Shown: positions 25,945-35,868, counted from the first letter of the stretch. The stretch: 64,000 bases of DNA from Brevibacterium marinum (GCF_011927955.1 NZ_JAATJN010000001.1:2666001-2730000); one strand, 5' to 3'. A program made the numbers and translations. The notes: generated by a model from the letters alone, not told the origin.

Positions 25945-27399
25945 ATGATGTGGCAATTCCAAGCGACCGTCTCGGATCACATTCATCGGCTCACCGGCGG
26001 ACAGGGCGAGACACTGTGGGGAGTCGTCCATGACGGTTTTGATGCCGACCATCCGGAAGCTCTCGGCGAAGTCGATGTCGATCTTCCAAGTGGCCGAAGG
26101 TCCCTCCTATTGGTCAGGCCGTTTCCCGGCGGACTCATCCTCGATTCCGTGCGTTCGTATCAGGGCCTGATGGAAGGCGAGTTGACCACCCTGTTCCTCG
26201 GGATCTTCGACGAGCTGCTCAACAGCTCTGACGCCGCGTCCCGCCTCTGTCTCGATGGCATCGGTCTCACAGCTGACGGGCGACCCCGACTCATCCCGGG
26301 CATCAGGCGGAGGCTCGCATCCTCGACGCGTTCTGCACTCGGGGAGATGATGTACCACGCGGCCCACGGCCGACCGTGGGCGGAGAGCCTGTTGCCCGTT
26401 GATCTGGCGCTGCCACAGTGTTCCCGGCCGCTGCGGAGCCTTGTGGCGCAGCTGCTCGATGACACCGATGACGACTCACCCCTGCAGACGACCGTCGCCG
26501 AGGTATCGGTGTCCCTTCGCGCGACCGGAGCACCGAATGTCCTTCCGCTGCTGCCTGCCGAGCGCGACCTGGATCCGGGCCAGGCCTTGACAGCACGCCT
26601 GCGAGCAGCTGATCCGGGCGCGACCGGGAAGCGGGGACCAGGCGAGGGACCGGGGACACAGGCCGAACCGGGGACACCTGTGGGCTTGGAGAAACATGCG
26701 AATGCGGAGGCAGGCTCGAAGCCGGGGGAGCGGTCCGGTGAACCAAGCCGACTGCGGGAGGCCAGTCGTCGCGGGGCCCGCAGGCACCGCAGCCGCGACG
26801 CTGCGCGCGAGCCCGGCATCTCACGGGCCGTGACCATGGCACGGGCGCTGGGGGCTCGGGGGAGGGATCTGCTCCACCGTCATTCCTCGTCGAAGGGCCG
26901 GCCTCGGAAGTCGATGACCGGATTGCGTGTGGGTGTCCTTGTCGCAGTGTGCCTGACACTGCTGGGAGGTGCGGTGATGGTTCGTGCGTGGAGTTCGGAA
27001 CCGGCGGCGTCGGTGGACACGGAGCAGAGGAGCCAGGTGGCCATGACGGACGAGGAGGCTGTGGCCCTGTTGGAGGATCTGTGCCAAAGACGATCGGCGG
27101 CGCTGAGTGACGGTGACGGACAGGAACTGAAGAAACTCACCGTTCCCGACTCCTCGGCCGCCGCCGCGGACGAGCTCCTCGACCTGCGGTCGTTCGTCGG
27201 CATCGAGTACTCGATCCACGTCGACGAGGCGAAGGTCCGGGAGCTCACCGACCGTCGCATCCTCATCGACGCTCAGATGTCTCGAAGCGCCACCGTCGGC
27301 GGTGAGGAATCGCAGTTCGCTCCCAAGAGCGTGCAGTTCGAGCTGGGCCGCGACGCCGCAGCCTGGAAGATCCTCGAGGTCACGGAGATCGACGGCTGA
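25945..27399 (+). CDS. Membrane protein with degenerate kinase-like N-terminal domain
   Basis: I know no named family for this 484-residue protein. Residues of about 1-165 resemble the C-lobe of a protein kinase in outline: LILDSVRSYQGLMEGELTTL, then a long helix and LCLDGIGLTADGRPRLIPGI, which sits where HxDLxxxN and the DFG loop would be but lacks those residues. A low-complexity Gly/Pro/Glu/Arg linker follows (about 205-320), then one membrane helix (about 326-348). The outer domain of about 135 residues resembles an NTF2-like fold (about 365-484). GGAG lies ten bases before the ATG. The layout parallels receptor-type Ser/Thr kinases with a dead kinase domain. The fold assignments are inference. 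Confidence 0.6.
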   Translation: MMWQFQATVSDHIHRLTGGQGETLWGVVHDGFDADHPEALGEVDVDLPSGRRSLLLVRPFPGGLILDSVRSYQGLMEGELTTLFLGIFDELLNSSDAASRLCLDGIGLTADGRPRLIPGIRRRLASSTRSALGEMMYHAAHGRPWAESLLPVDLALPQCSRPLRSLVAQLLDDTDDDSPLQTTVAEVSVSLRATGAPNVLPLLPAERDLDPGQALTARLRAADPGATGKRGPGEGPGTQAEPGTPVGLEKHANAEAGSKPGERSGEPSRLREASRRGARRHRSRDAAREPGISRAVTMARALGARGRDLLHRHSSSKGRPRKSMTGLRVGVLVAVCLTLLGGAVMVRAWSSEPAASVDTEQRSQVAMTDEEAVALLEDLCQRRSAALSDGDGQELKKLTVPDSSAAAADELLDLRSFVGIEYSIHVDEAKVRELTDRRILIDAQMSRSATVGGEESQFAPKSVQFELGRDAAAWKILEVTEIDG

Positions 27400-27405
27400 A
27401 CGAGA

Positions 27406-27447
27406 CGCACGCGGGGCCGGCCACAACAGTGACCGGCCCCGCGTGCG
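27406..27447. terminator. 15-bp hairpin terminator between convergent genes
   Basis: CGCACGCGGGGCCGG (27406-27420) pairs with 27433-27447 around a 12-base loop. There is no T-run. It separates the kinase-like gene from the E2 gene. Confidence 0.65.
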
Positions 27448-27491
27448 CCGCTGAGCCTGTGGGCTCCCGACCAAGACGTCAGACCTATGAC

Positions 27492-29420
27492 TCAGAGGTC
27501 GAGGTCCGCCTCGAAGTTGCCCTCCTCCAAGCGCGCCTTGATCGTCTGCAGGAACCGCCCCGCATCGGCACCGTCGACCAGCTGATGGTTGTAGGTCAGT
27601 GGGAGGTAGACCATATCGCGGATGGCGATGGATTCCTCGCCGTCCTCGGTCTTGACCACGATGGGACGACGCACGATCGTGCCCGTGCCCAGAATGCCCA
27701 TCTGCGGCTGGTTGATGATCGGGGTGTCGAACAGAGCACCCACCGAACCGATGTTGGTGATGGTGAACGTTCCGCCGGAGAGCTCATCGGGCATGATCTT
27801 ATTGTTGCGGGTCCGATCTGCGACATCGTCGATGGACTTCGACAGCTCGGCGATGCTCAGGTCACCGGCGTCCTTGATCACGGGCACGAGGAGACCCCGC
27901 GGTGTGTCCACCGCGACGGCCAGGTGCTCACGATCGAAGTACGTGATCTCCTGAGAGTCCAAATCGTACTGTGCGTTGACCTTCGGGTGCTGCTTGAGCG
28001 CCTCGACGATCGCCTTTCCGAAGAACGGCAGGTAGGTCAGTTTCGAACCGTGCTTGGACTGGAAGGCCTCCTTGTTGGCCTTGCGCAGTTTCACCACTCG
28101 GGACATGTCGACCTCGATCACCTGAGTCAGCTGGGCCGACACTTCGAGGGACTCGGTCATCCGCTTGGCAATGGTCTGCCGGATGCGCGAAGCCTTCTCG
28201 GTCGTGCCGCGAAGCTTGGCGGCCTCCTCGGGGATCTCGAGCTTGAACGGCGCCTTCGACCCACCGGTGGCAGGAGCTGCGGAGCCGGACGAATCCGCTC
28301 CGCGGTTGGAGGCGGCCGCCACAACATCCTGCTTGCGGATGCGGCCACCCACACCGGTGCCGGTGATCGTGGAGAGGTCGACGCCCTCCTCGCGCGCCAG
28401 ACGGCGCACCAGCGGAGTCACGTACGCGGCGTTCTCACCGACGGTGTCTGCCGCCGCGTTCGACGATCCGGAGCTCTCGGGCTTCGTCTCGGAAGACTTC
28501 GGAGCCTCCGGGGCGGCGGTGTCCTGCTTCGAGGGTTCGGCCTGAGCTTCGGCCTCGGCCTGCGCCGATTCGGCTCCAGCCTCGGGCTGACCCCCGACCG
28601 GGGCTCCTTCGGCCGGTGCCTCTTCGGACGTAGCTTCTTCGGCCGGTGCCTCTTCGGTCGCAGCCTCTTCTTCCTCTGGCTGTTCGGACGCTGCCTCTTC
28701 GGCCGGCGCTGAATCGGACGATCCCGAATCGGAAGAGGCAGGCGCCCCGGAGCCGACGCGTGCAAGCGGTTCGCCGACCTCGACGGTATCGTCTTCTTCG
28801 GCCAGATGGGCCTGCACGGTGCCGGCCACGGGGGAGGGCACCTCGGTGTCGACCTTATCGGTTGAGACCTCGAGGAGAGGCTCGTCGACCTCGACCTCTT
28901 CGCCGACGTCCTTGAGCCAGCGGGTGACGGTGCCCTCGGTCACGGACTCGCCGAGAGCGGGCATCGTGATCTCTGTGCCTTCTCCCTCGGAACCCGACGT
29001 GGCCGGTGCTTCGGACGTTGAATCATCTGCGGAGCCCGAGGATGCCTCCTCGGTTTCCTCGGCCGCTGCGGGCTCGGCTTCCTCAGCCGCCTCGGAGGGC
29101 TCTTCTTCGGCGGCGGCTTGGTCGTCACCGGTGTCCGCAGAATCGGAGTCTGCAGAATCGGAGTCTGCAGAATCGGACCCGCTGCCGTCGCCGACGTAGG
29201 CCAGATCTCCACCGACTTCGACGACATCGTCTTCGTCGGCCAGAATCTTCTCCAGCACACCCGCGTAGGGGCTGGGGATCTCCGTGTCGACCTTATCGGT
29301 CGACACCTCGAGCAAGGGCTCGTCTACTTCGATTTCTTCGCCGACGGATTTCAGCCAGCGAGTGACTGTTCCTTCGGTCACCGACTCACCGAGAGCCGGC
29401 ATCTGCACGGAATTCGACAT
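27492..29420 (-). CDS. sucB: Dihydrolipoamide acyltransferase (E2) with two lipoyl domains
   Basis: The order is lipoyl domain 1 (about 3-77, Lys43 in STDKVD), an acidic linker, lipoyl domain 2 (about 151-226, Lys189) and a second Ala/Glu/Pro linker. The E1/E3-binding domain follows (about 335-372, [15 protein letters not shown]), then the catalytic domain with HQLVDGAD (His612, Asp616). At 642 residues it fits the actinobacterial E2 often labelled SucB, which in this phylum mainly serves the pyruvate dehydrogenase complex. It lies 20 bases after lpdA in one operon. The linker contains a 15-bp DNA repeat encoding SADSD units. Confidence 0.93.
   Translation of the reverse strand: MSNSVQMPALGESVTEGTVTRWLKSVGEEIEVDEPLLEVSTDKVDTEIPSPYAGVLEKILADEDDVVEVGGDLAYVGDGSGSDSADSDSADSDSADTGDDQAAAEEEPSEAAEEAEPAAAEETEEASSGSADDSTSEAPATSGSEGEGTEITMPALGESVTEGTVTRWLKDVGEEVEVDEPLLEVSTDKVDTEVPSPVAGTVQAHLAEEDDTVEVGEPLARVGSGAPASSDSGSSDSAPAEEAASEQPEEEEAATEEAPAEEATSEEAPAEGAPVGGQPEAGAESAQAEAEAQAEPSKQDTAAPEAPKSSETKPESSGSSNAAADTVGENAAYVTPLVRRLAREEGVDLSTITGTGVGGRIRKQDVVAAASNRGADSSGSAAPATGGSKAPFKLEIPEEAAKLRGTTEKASRIRQTIAKRMTESLEVSAQLTQVIEVDMSRVVKLRKANKEAFQSKHGSKLTYLPFFGKAIVEALKQHPKVNAQYDLDSQEITYFDREHLAVAVDTPRGLLVPVIKDAGDLSIAELSKSIDDVADRTRNNKIMPDELSGGTFTITNIGSVGALFDTPIINQPQMGILGTGTIVRRPIVVKTEDGEESIAIRDMVYLPLTYNHQLVDGADAGRFLQTIKARLEEGNFEADLDL
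29137..29177. repeat. 15-bp tandem repeat in the E2 linker
   Basis: GCAGAATCGGAGTCT is present at 29137-29151 and 29152-29166, with 11 bases of a third copy. It stays in frame and adds five residues per unit (SADSD) to the flexible linker after lipoyl domain 1. The copy number could vary between strains. Confidence 0.85.
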
Positions 29421-29440
29421 GTCTTTCGTCTCCTCGGATC

Positions 29441-30829
29441 TTAAGAGTGGAAGTGCAGGGGTTTGCCGGCGAGAGCCAGGTGGGCCTCGCCGATTGCTTC
29501 ATTCTGCGTCGGGTGAGCGTGAATGAGTTGCGCAACTTCCTCTGGGAAGGCCTCCCAGTTGACGATCAGTTGGGCTTCACCGGCCTGTTCGCTCAGTCGA
29601 GCGCCGATGCCGTGGACGCCGACGACGGGTCCTTCCTTCTCTCGAATGACCTTGATCAGGCCACTGGTGTTGAGAATGACGGACTTGCCGTTTCCACCCA
29701 GGTTGTATTCGAGGGATTCGACGTTGTCGGCTCCGTACTGTTCTTCAGCCTGCGTGGCCGAGAGTCCGACCGAGAAGATCTCGGGTTCGCAGTAGGTCAC
29801 GCGTGGGATGCCGGACTCCAGGACGGGAGCCGGATTGAGTCCTGCGATCTCTTCTGCGATGAAGATCCCCTGGCCGAAGGCCCGATGGGCCAGCTGCAGT
29901 CCGGGAACGATGTCGCCGCAGGCGTAGATGTTTCCGACACCGGTGTGCAGGCGCTCGTTGGCGAGGACGAATCCCCGATCCATCGGGATGCCCTGTTCTT
30001 CGAAGCCGAGCCCGTCAGTGACCGGGCCGCGGCCGACGGCGACGAGGAGGTACTCGGCTTCGAGGACCGAACCGTCTTCGAGTGTGACCTTGACTCCGTC
30101 AGCGGTCTCCTCGACACCCTTGAACATGGTGCCGAGCTTGAAGCCGATCTTGCGCTTCTTGAACGCCCGTTCCAGGTTCTTCGAGATCGTTTCGTCCTCG
30201 TTGGCCACGAGGTGCTTGAGCCCCTCGACGATGGTGACCTCGGCACCGAATGACGACCACACGCTGGCGAACTCGACACCGATCACACCGCCGCCGAGGA
30301 CGATCGCGGAGCCTGGCACCTTGTCGAGCTCAAGAGCCTCGGTGCTCGTGATGACCCGGTCGGTGACGTCGAGGCCGATCATCTTCGACGTCGAACCGGT
30401 CGATAGGAGGACGTTGGTGCCGGTGACGCTGTGCGTGCCGTCTTCGCCCTCGACCTCGACCGTGTCCTTGCCGGCGAGCTTGCCGGTGCCGAAGTAGGTG
30501 TCGATCCCGCGAGCCTTGACCAAACCCTGCAGGCCCTTGTAGTTACGGGAGATCACATTGTTCTTGTAGTCGAGGACCTTCTCGATGTCGATGCCTTTGA
30601 ACTCGACGTCGATGCCGAAGGTCCCCGAGTCCTTCGCAGCATCGGCAACCTCTGCGGCATGCAGCAGCGCCTTCGTGGGAACACAACCGCGGTGCAAGCA
30701 TGTGCCGCCAACCTTGTCGCGTTCGATCAAAGCAACCTTCATGTCGAGCTCTGCAGCGCGCAGAGCCGCGGCATAGCCGCCGGTTCCGCCACCCAGGACG
30801 ACAAGGTCGTAGGTCAATGAGTCACTCAC
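29441..30829 (-). CDS. lpdA: Dihydrolipoyl dehydrogenase (E3)
   Basis: The redox disulfide is [15 protein letters not shown] (Cys44, Cys49), and the FAD motif [17 protein letters not shown] lies at about 11-27. The C-terminal catalytic pair is His439-Glu444 in HPTQNE. It reoxidises lipoyl groups on the E2 encoded next in the operon. The GTG start at 30829 has GAGGAG six bases upstream. At 462 residues it has the normal length. A 150-base gap upstream, after pepA, should hold its promoter. Confidence 0.95.
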   Translation of the reverse strand: MSDSLTYDLVVLGGGTGGYAAALRAAELDMKVALIERDKVGGTCLHRGCVPTKALLHAAEVADAAKDSGTFGIDVEFKGIDIEKVLDYKNNVISRNYKGLQGLVKARGIDTYFGTGKLAGKDTVEVEGEDGTHSVTGTNVLLSTGSTSKMIGLDVTDRVITSTEALELDKVPGSAIVLGGGVIGVEFASVWSSFGAEVTIVEGLKHLVANEDETISKNLERAFKKRKIGFKLGTMFKGVEETADGVKVTLEDGSVLEAEYLLVAVGRGPVTDGLGFEEQGIPMDRGFVLANERLHTGVGNIYACGDIVPGLQLAHRAFGQGIFIAEEIAGLNPAPVLESGIPRVTYCEPEIFSVGLSATQAEEQYGADNVESLEYNLGGNGKSVILNTSGLIKVIREKEGPVVGVHGIGARLSEQAGEAQLIVNWEAFPEEVAQLIHAHPTQNEAIGEAHLALAGKPLHFHS

Positions 30830-30981
30830 GGATTACTCCTCGTAGCTGTGAATAAGCCTGCCGTACGCAGCTTTCCTTCTATCTTTCCACTTTTCTCGCC
30901 AGGGGCGAAAGCACACACTGTCTGTTTGGACACAGGTGTGGATGATCACGTCCACATCGACAGCGTGTAGAAATTGGGGTG

Positions 30982-32475
30982 TCAGTTCACCTGCTTCGCT
31001 GCTTGGATCAATGTCCGGACGGCCGCTCCGGTCGCGGCCACCTGTGTATACCCGAAGGCGGAGCCGGTGTTGAAGCTTGGCCCCGCGATGTCGATGTGCG
31101 CCCAGTTGGCGTCGTCACTGACGAACTCCCGCAGGAACGCTCCCGCTGCGAGCATGCCGCCGGGACGGGGACCGGAGTTCTTGAGGTCTGCGGCGTTCGA
31201 GTCGAAGCCGGAGAGCATCTCCTCGGGAATGGGCATCGCCCACATCTCTTCTCCGGCCTCCGTCGCCGAGGCGGTGACGAGGCTGCGTGCTGTCTCAGCA
31301 CCCATCACTCCGGAAGTGCGATTACCCAAGGCCACAACCTGCGCTCCTGTCAGGGTGGCGACATCGATGAGCAGGTCGGGGTTCTCCGCATCTGCGTCCG
31401 CCAGCGCATCCGCGAGGACCAAGCGACCCTCGGCGTCGGTGTTCGTGACTTCGACCGTCTTGCCGCTGCGCATGTGCAGCACATCGCTGGGCCTCTGCGC
31501 CGATGAACCCGGCATGTTCTCGGCCAGCGGCAGCCATGCCGTTGCCCGCACCGGCAGACCCAGGTCAGCGATTGCGAACAGCGACTGGACCACTGCCGCT
31601 GCTCCTGCCATGTCGGACTTCATGTCCTCCATGCTTGCCGCCGGCTTCAGCGAGATGCCGCCGGAGTCGAAGGTGATTCCCTTGCCGACGAGGCTGACGT
31701 GGCGGTCGGCGCCCTTGGGGCTGTATTCGACCTTGACCAGACGGGGCCCGCGGGTGGAGCCCTGACCGACGCCGATGATGCCACCGTATCCGCCGGACTG
31801 CAGTTCCTTCTCGCCGAGGACGGTGACCTTGAGCCTGCGCTCCTTGCCCTGCTCCTTCACGCGCTGCGCGAATGACTCCGGATACAGGTCGAGTGGTGGA
31901 GTGTTGACGAGGTCGCGGGCACGGTTCGTCGCGGATGCGATGACCGCACCGGTCGCGTGTGCCTTCGAGTGCGCCTTGCCCTTGGGTCCGAGGACGGTCA
32001 CCGCTCCGGGCACCGTGTCCTCGTCCTGACTGCGGTATTCGACGAAGCGGTAGGCACCCAGTCCGGCACCGACGGTGACGGCTTCGACAGCCTCGGCGCT
32101 GGTCGCGGGCAGGGCCACAGCGATCGTGTCCACACCGTCGAGGGCGCGCAGGGCGCTGCCGGCTGCCCGGCGCAGGACCTCATGTGTCTGGGCCGCCTCT
32201 TCGGTGCCGTGCGGCGTGGGGTCGAACGATCCGAGGCCGACCAGGAGGATACTCTTGGCCGAGAAGCCCTTCGGGGCGCCGACACGCGCCGTGGATCCGG
32301 CCTTCCCGGTGAATCCGATGGCGTCGGCCACATCGTCGAGTGCGGCGCGAGCGGCTTTCGCGGTGTCAAGGCCGAGGACCTTGCCCTCGGAGACGCCCAA
32401 CACCAGAACGGAAGCGGTGGCTTTCACGGGTGAGGTCGAAGCGTAGCCTGTGGGCGTGGATGCACTGCTGGGCAT
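30982..32475 (-). CDS. pepA: Leucyl aminopeptidase (M17)
   Basis: The C-terminal catalytic domain has the family signature NTDAEGRLVL (about 343-352) and the metal-binding Lys/Asp stretch GKGITFDSGGISLKP. The N-terminal macro-like domain occupies about 20-180. It should be a hexameric two-metal exopeptidase for N-terminal hydrophobic residues. At 497 residues it has the normal length. It is divergent from pyrD across 163 bases. Confidence 0.94.
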   Translation of the reverse strand: MPSSASTPTGYASTSPVKATASVLVLGVSEGKVLGLDTAKAARAALDDVADAIGFTGKAGSTARVGAPKGFSAKSILLVGLGSFDPTPHGTEEAAQTHEVLRRAAGSALRALDGVDTIAVALPATSAEAVEAVTVGAGLGAYRFVEYRSQDEDTVPGAVTVLGPKGKAHSKAHATGAVIASATNRARDLVNTPPLDLYPESFAQRVKEQGKERRLKVTVLGEKELQSGGYGGIIGVGQGSTRGPRLVKVEYSPKGADRHVSLVGKGITFDSGGISLKPAASMEDMKSDMAGAAAVVQSLFAIADLGLPVRATAWLPLAENMPGSSAQRPSDVLHMRSGKTVEVTNTDAEGRLVLADALADADAENPDLLIDVATLTGAQVVALGNRTSGVMGAETARSLVTASATEAGEEMWAMPIPEEMLSGFDSNAADLKNSGPRPGGMLAAGAFLREFVSDDANWAHIDIAGPSFNTGSAFGYTQVAATGAAVRTLIQAAKQVN

Positions 32476-32625
32476 ATATTCCCTTTCATCGTCTTTGAAC
32501 GTTGAATCGATCCTAATGCCATTTCAGGGGCGATGGATAAACGTTCGCGATTGACCGGTGCGATGGGACATGAATTCCCGAGGTCATCACACTGCCCCGT
32601 CCACCGGTCATGCTCCGAGCTGACA

Positions 32626-32631
32626 TATTCT
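32626..32631 (+). promoter_or_regulatory. Candidate -10 box (TATTCT) of pyrD
   Basis: TATTCT lies seven bases before the GTG start at 32639 with no ribosome-binding site, another leaderless-type layout. Confidence 0.45.
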
Positions 32632-32638
32632 TGATGCT

Positions 32639-33733
32639 GTGTACTCACTTATCTTCAGACTCGTTTTTGCCCCCATGGACGCCGAACGGGCACATCATCT
32701 GTCGTTCACGGCGCTGAGAATCCTCGATGCGATCCCCGGACTGGGACGACTGCTCCGCCTGGTGTTCGCCCGCGGCACACGCGATGAGGTGGATGTGCTC
32801 GGACTGCGGTTTCCGAACCGGCTCGGCCTCGCCGCCGGTTTCGACAAGAACGGGGAGGGGATTCGGGCCCTGTCTGCGATGGGCTTCGGGCACATCGAGG
32901 TCGGGACGATCACCGCTCACGCTCAGCCGGGAAACGACCGACCGCGGCTGTTTCGCCTCCGAGACAATGTCGCGCTGCTCAATCGAATGGGGTTCAACAA
33001 CCAGGGCGCACGCCAGGCCGCCTTCAACATCGACGGGCAGCGGAAGTCTCTGACCTCGTTGACGGAGTCGCAGCGACCGATCGTCGGGATCAACATCGGC
33101 AAGACCAAGGTCGTCGATGCGGCCGATGCCGTCGAGGACTATGCGAGCTCGGCACGATTCCTCGCGCCTCTGGCCGATTATCTCGTCATCAATGTCAGCT
33201 CGCCGAATACGCCCGGTCTGCGTGATCTGCAGTCCGTGTCGAGTCTGGCCCCCATCATCGAGGCCGTGCGCGCTGCCGCCGCCGAGGTGGTTCCCAGTCC
33301 GCGTTCCACGCTCGGGCATGTGCCGCTGCTGGTCAAGATCGCTCCAGACCTCAATGACGACGACGTCATCGGGATCTGCAACTTGGCGGTGAGCTCGGGA
33401 GTCGACGGCCTCATCACCACCAACACCACGATCGACCGGAACGTGTTGACCGGCAGTGAGGCGGAATTCGCCCGCAGCCAGGCCGGAGGCATCTCGGGTC
33501 GCCCCCTGGCCGAGCGTTCACTCGAAGTCCTTCGCCTGGTCAAGGCCACCATCGGCGAGGAGCTCAGCATCATCTCGGTCGGCGGAATCTGCGAGCCCAA
33601 CGACATCAGCGCCCGACTTGCGGCGGGCGCTGATCTGGTTCAAGCCTATTCGGAGATGATCTACTCCGGACCGTTCTGGCCCGGGCGCATCATCCGGACC
33701 GGCCGCGCGAGGTCTCTGCTGACTCGGCGCTGA
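32639..33733 (+). CDS. pyrD: Dihydroorotate dehydrogenase (quinone), class 2
   Basis: Class 2 features include an N-terminal membrane-associating helix pair (about 1-40), the FMN-site motif GFGHIEVGTITAHAQPGN, GFNNQG and INVSSPNTPGLRDLQ. The C-terminal phosphate-binding stretch is ISVGGI. It oxidises dihydroorotate to orotate using membrane quinone in pyrimidine synthesis. The 364-residue length fits. The start is a GTG without a Shine-Dalgarno, seven bases after TATTCT. Its last codons lie in a short direct repeat that continues past the stop. Confidence 0.94.
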   Translation: MYSLIFRLVFAPMDAERAHHLSFTALRILDAIPGLGRLLRLVFARGTRDEVDVLGLRFPNRLGLAAGFDKNGEGIRALSAMGFGHIEVGTITAHAQPGNDRPRLFRLRDNVALLNRMGFNNQGARQAAFNIDGQRKSLTSLTESQRPIVGINIGKTKVVDAADAVEDYASSARFLAPLADYLVINVSSPNTPGLRDLQSVSSLAPIIEAVRAAAAEVVPSPRSTLGHVPLLVKIAPDLNDDDVIGICNLAVSSGVDGLITTNTTIDRNVLTGSEAEFARSQAGGISGRPLAERSLEVLRLVKATIGEELSIISVGGICEPNDISARLAAGADLVQAYSEMIYSGPFWPGRIIRTGRARSLLTRR

Positions 33734-33757
33734 GCCGACTCGGCGCTGACTCGGCGC
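33721..33757. repeat. Short direct repeats at the pyrD stop
   Basis: GACTCGGCGCTGA occurs at 33721-33733 and 33737-33749, and its first ten bases recur at 33748-33757. The first copy encodes the last residues and the stop of pyrD; the others fill the 28-base gap to the converging DUF3043 gene. Confidence 0.8.
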
Positions 33758-33761
33758 GAGT

Positions 33762-34376
33762 TCACTCCGGGTACTGGCGCCGTTTGACCTGTGGCTTCGG
33801 CATGCGCAACGGGCGGATCTGGATGCTGCGCATGATCGCGTAGAACGCCAGACCCCGTTCGACGCTTCCGAACTTGGCCCTGAGCCGCCCCTTGAGGATG
33901 TAGTTGACGATGATTCCGTCGAGGATGACCAAGGCGAGCAGGCCCCAGACCGCAAAGGTGAAGTACTGCTGGATCTGCACCGACTGGGTGAAGGCGACGA
34001 CGAGGATCAGGATCGCGGCCGGGATGAAGAGCTCACCGATCGAGAACCGGGCATCGATGTAGTTGCGGACGTAGCGGCGCTGCGGCCCCTTGTCCCGTCG
34101 GGTGAGGTACTGCTCCTCGCCGTTCATCATGCCGATGCGGGCACGGTCGCGGTCCTTGCGCGTCTGTTCCTTGGCCTTCTGGTTCGCGACCTTGCGATCC
34201 TTCGACACCAGTGGTCGTCTGCGCACCGATTCCTGTTGGCTGCGTTTGGGCGTCGGCCGTCCTTTCTTCTGTTCCGCCTCGCGCTGCGAGGCAGCGTCGG
34301 GACGTGAATCGTCGTCGTTCACCGGCTGATTGTCGGAGGATTGTGCATCCTCATGAGATTTCTTGCTTCCGAACAC
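33762..34376 (-). CDS. DUF3043 family membrane protein
   Basis: This 204-residue protein has a hydrophilic, strongly basic first half (about 20-100, many Lys/Arg/Gln) with the stretch QYLTRRDKGPQRRYVRNYID. Two membrane helices follow (about 113-130 and 137-157), then a basic tail. This is the pattern of DUF3043, an actinobacterial family of unknown function. The divergent dipeptidase gene starts only 23 bases away, so at least one promoter must lie inside a coding region. Confidence 0.87.
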   Translation of the reverse strand: MFGSKKSHEDAQSSDNQPVNDDDSRPDAASQREAEQKKGRPTPKRSQQESVRRRPLVSKDRKVANQKAKEQTRKDRDRARIGMMNGEEQYLTRRDKGPQRRYVRNYIDARFSIGELFIPAAILILVVAFTQSVQIQQYFTFAVWGLLALVILDGIIVNYILKGRLRAKFGSVERGLAFYAIMRSIQIRPLRMPKPQVKRRQYPE

Positions 34377-34399
34377 CTAATGAATACTACCTTTGGAGA

Positions 34400-35773
34400 A
34401 TGAGCGAATCGACTTCAGCACTTGACAGTGCACAACTGCATACCGAACTCGACACCATTTTCGACGAGGTCGTCGAGCACCTGACCGAGTTGGTCGCGAT
34501 CCCCTCGGTCGCTTGGCCCAGCTTCGATCCGGCGAATGTCCGTGCCAGCGCCGAGGCAGTTGCCGGCTTCGCCCGCGACCTCGGACTCGACGTCGACATC
34601 CTCACCGCAGCGCAGGAGGACGGCACCGACGGCTACCCGGCCGTGGTCGCCTCGGTTCCCGCACCCAGGGGAGCTCCCACGGTGCTCCTCTACGCCCACC
34701 ATGATGTGCAGCCACCCGGCCGCCCCGAGGACTGGAACACGGAACCCTTCGTGGCGACGCGGTCGGACGACCGCCTGTTCGGGCGCGGCGCCGCCGATGA
34801 CAAAGCCGGCATCATGGTCCACCTCACCGCACTGCGCCTCCTGAGCGACCGCCTCGGCGTGGGCGTGACGCTCTTCATCGAGGGCGAGGAGGAGGCCGGC
34901 AGCCCGAGCTTCCGCAACTTCCTCGACACCTACCGGGACAGGCTGGCCGCCGACGTCATCGTTGTCGCCGATTCGGGCAACTGGGCGGCCGGCACTCCGG
35001 CGCTGACTACGAGCCTGCGCGGCATGTGCGCCGTCGAATTCGAGGTCTCGACACTCGATCACGCGGTGCACTCCGGGATGTACGGCGGCATCGTGCCCGA
35101 TGCGATGCTCGCGATGACTCGGGTGTTGAGCAGCCTCCACGACGAGAACGGATCCGTGGCCGTCAGCGGCCTGCAATCACGGTCGGACAGTGAGATCGAC
35201 TACGACGAGACGACGATCCGCTCCGACTCCGGCGTTCTCGATTCGACCGCGCTCATCGGTTCGGGATCGTTGGCCTCCCGCCTGTGGACACAGCCCTCGA
35301 TCACAATGATCGGGCTCGACATCCCGGACGTCGACGTGTCCTCGAACACCCTCCAGTCGAGTCTGAGGGCGAAGCTGTCGATCCGCCTCGCTCCCGGGGA
35401 CACACCGGACGATGCCGTCGAAGCCGTCGAAGAGCATCTGCGGAAGAATCTGCCGTTCGGCGCCACCCTGAGCATCGGCGACACCGAGGGCGGCAGCCCG
35501 TGGCAAGCCGATATGGACGATCCTGTCGTTCAGACGGCACGTCGTGCCCTCACCGACGCGTGGGGGCAGGAGTCGGTGACCATGGGCATCGGCGGCTCGA
35601 TTCCATTCATCGCCGACCTGTTGGAAGTCTTCCCACAGGCTTCGATCCTGGTCACCGGGGTCGAGGACCCTGACGCGAGGGCGCACAGTGCGAATGAATC
35701 GCTCTACCTGCCCGACTTCAAGTCTGCGATCGTCGCGGAAGCACTGCTGCTGCAGAGCCTGGCCGGCGCCTGA
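34400..35773 (+). CDS. M20 family dipeptidase
   Basis: The M20 metal-site motifs are present: LLYAHHDVQPPG (His100, Asp102), GRGAADDKAG (Asp133), EGEEEAGS (Glu164 as base, Glu165 as ligand) and VADSGNW. The dimerisation lid domain is at about 215-325. Length (457) and motifs match the dipeptidase/carnosinase branch. It would split dipeptides or related N-acyl amino acids in the cytoplasm. GGAG lies just before the ATG. The specific substrate is not readable. Confidence 0.88.
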   Translation: MSESTSALDSAQLHTELDTIFDEVVEHLTELVAIPSVAWPSFDPANVRASAEAVAGFARDLGLDVDILTAAQEDGTDGYPAVVASVPAPRGAPTVLLYAHHDVQPPGRPEDWNTEPFVATRSDDRLFGRGAADDKAGIMVHLTALRLLSDRLGVGVTLFIEGEEEAGSPSFRNFLDTYRDRLAADVIVVADSGNWAAGTPALTTSLRGMCAVEFEVSTLDHAVHSGMYGGIVPDAMLAMTRVLSSLHDENGSVAVSGLQSRSDSEIDYDETTIRSDSGVLDSTALIGSGSLASRLWTQPSITMIGLDIPDVDVSSNTLQSSLRAKLSIRLAPGDTPDDAVEAVEEHLRKNLPFGATLSIGDTEGGSPWQADMDDPVVQTARRALTDAWGQESVTMGIGGSIPFIADLLEVFPQASILVTGVEDPDARAHSANESLYLPDFKSAIVAEALLLQSLAGA

Positions 35774-35868
35774 TTCTCGGACTCGTAAGAGCCGATCGGG
35801 AATAGGTTCAGCCCATCTGCTGTTGTCGGCGGTGTAGCCTTGAGGCAGGACCGTATTAAGGAGTAACC

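Noticed and set aside
29137..29177. CRISPR-like short repeats
   Set aside because: The units are contiguous without spacers and encode part of the E2 linker. No CRISPR array or cas gene is present in the window.
32545..32616. Riboswitch or attenuator before pyrD
   Set aside because: Only ACCGGTG half-sites with a long gap are seen; no conserved riboswitch core is visible, and the gene appears leaderless.
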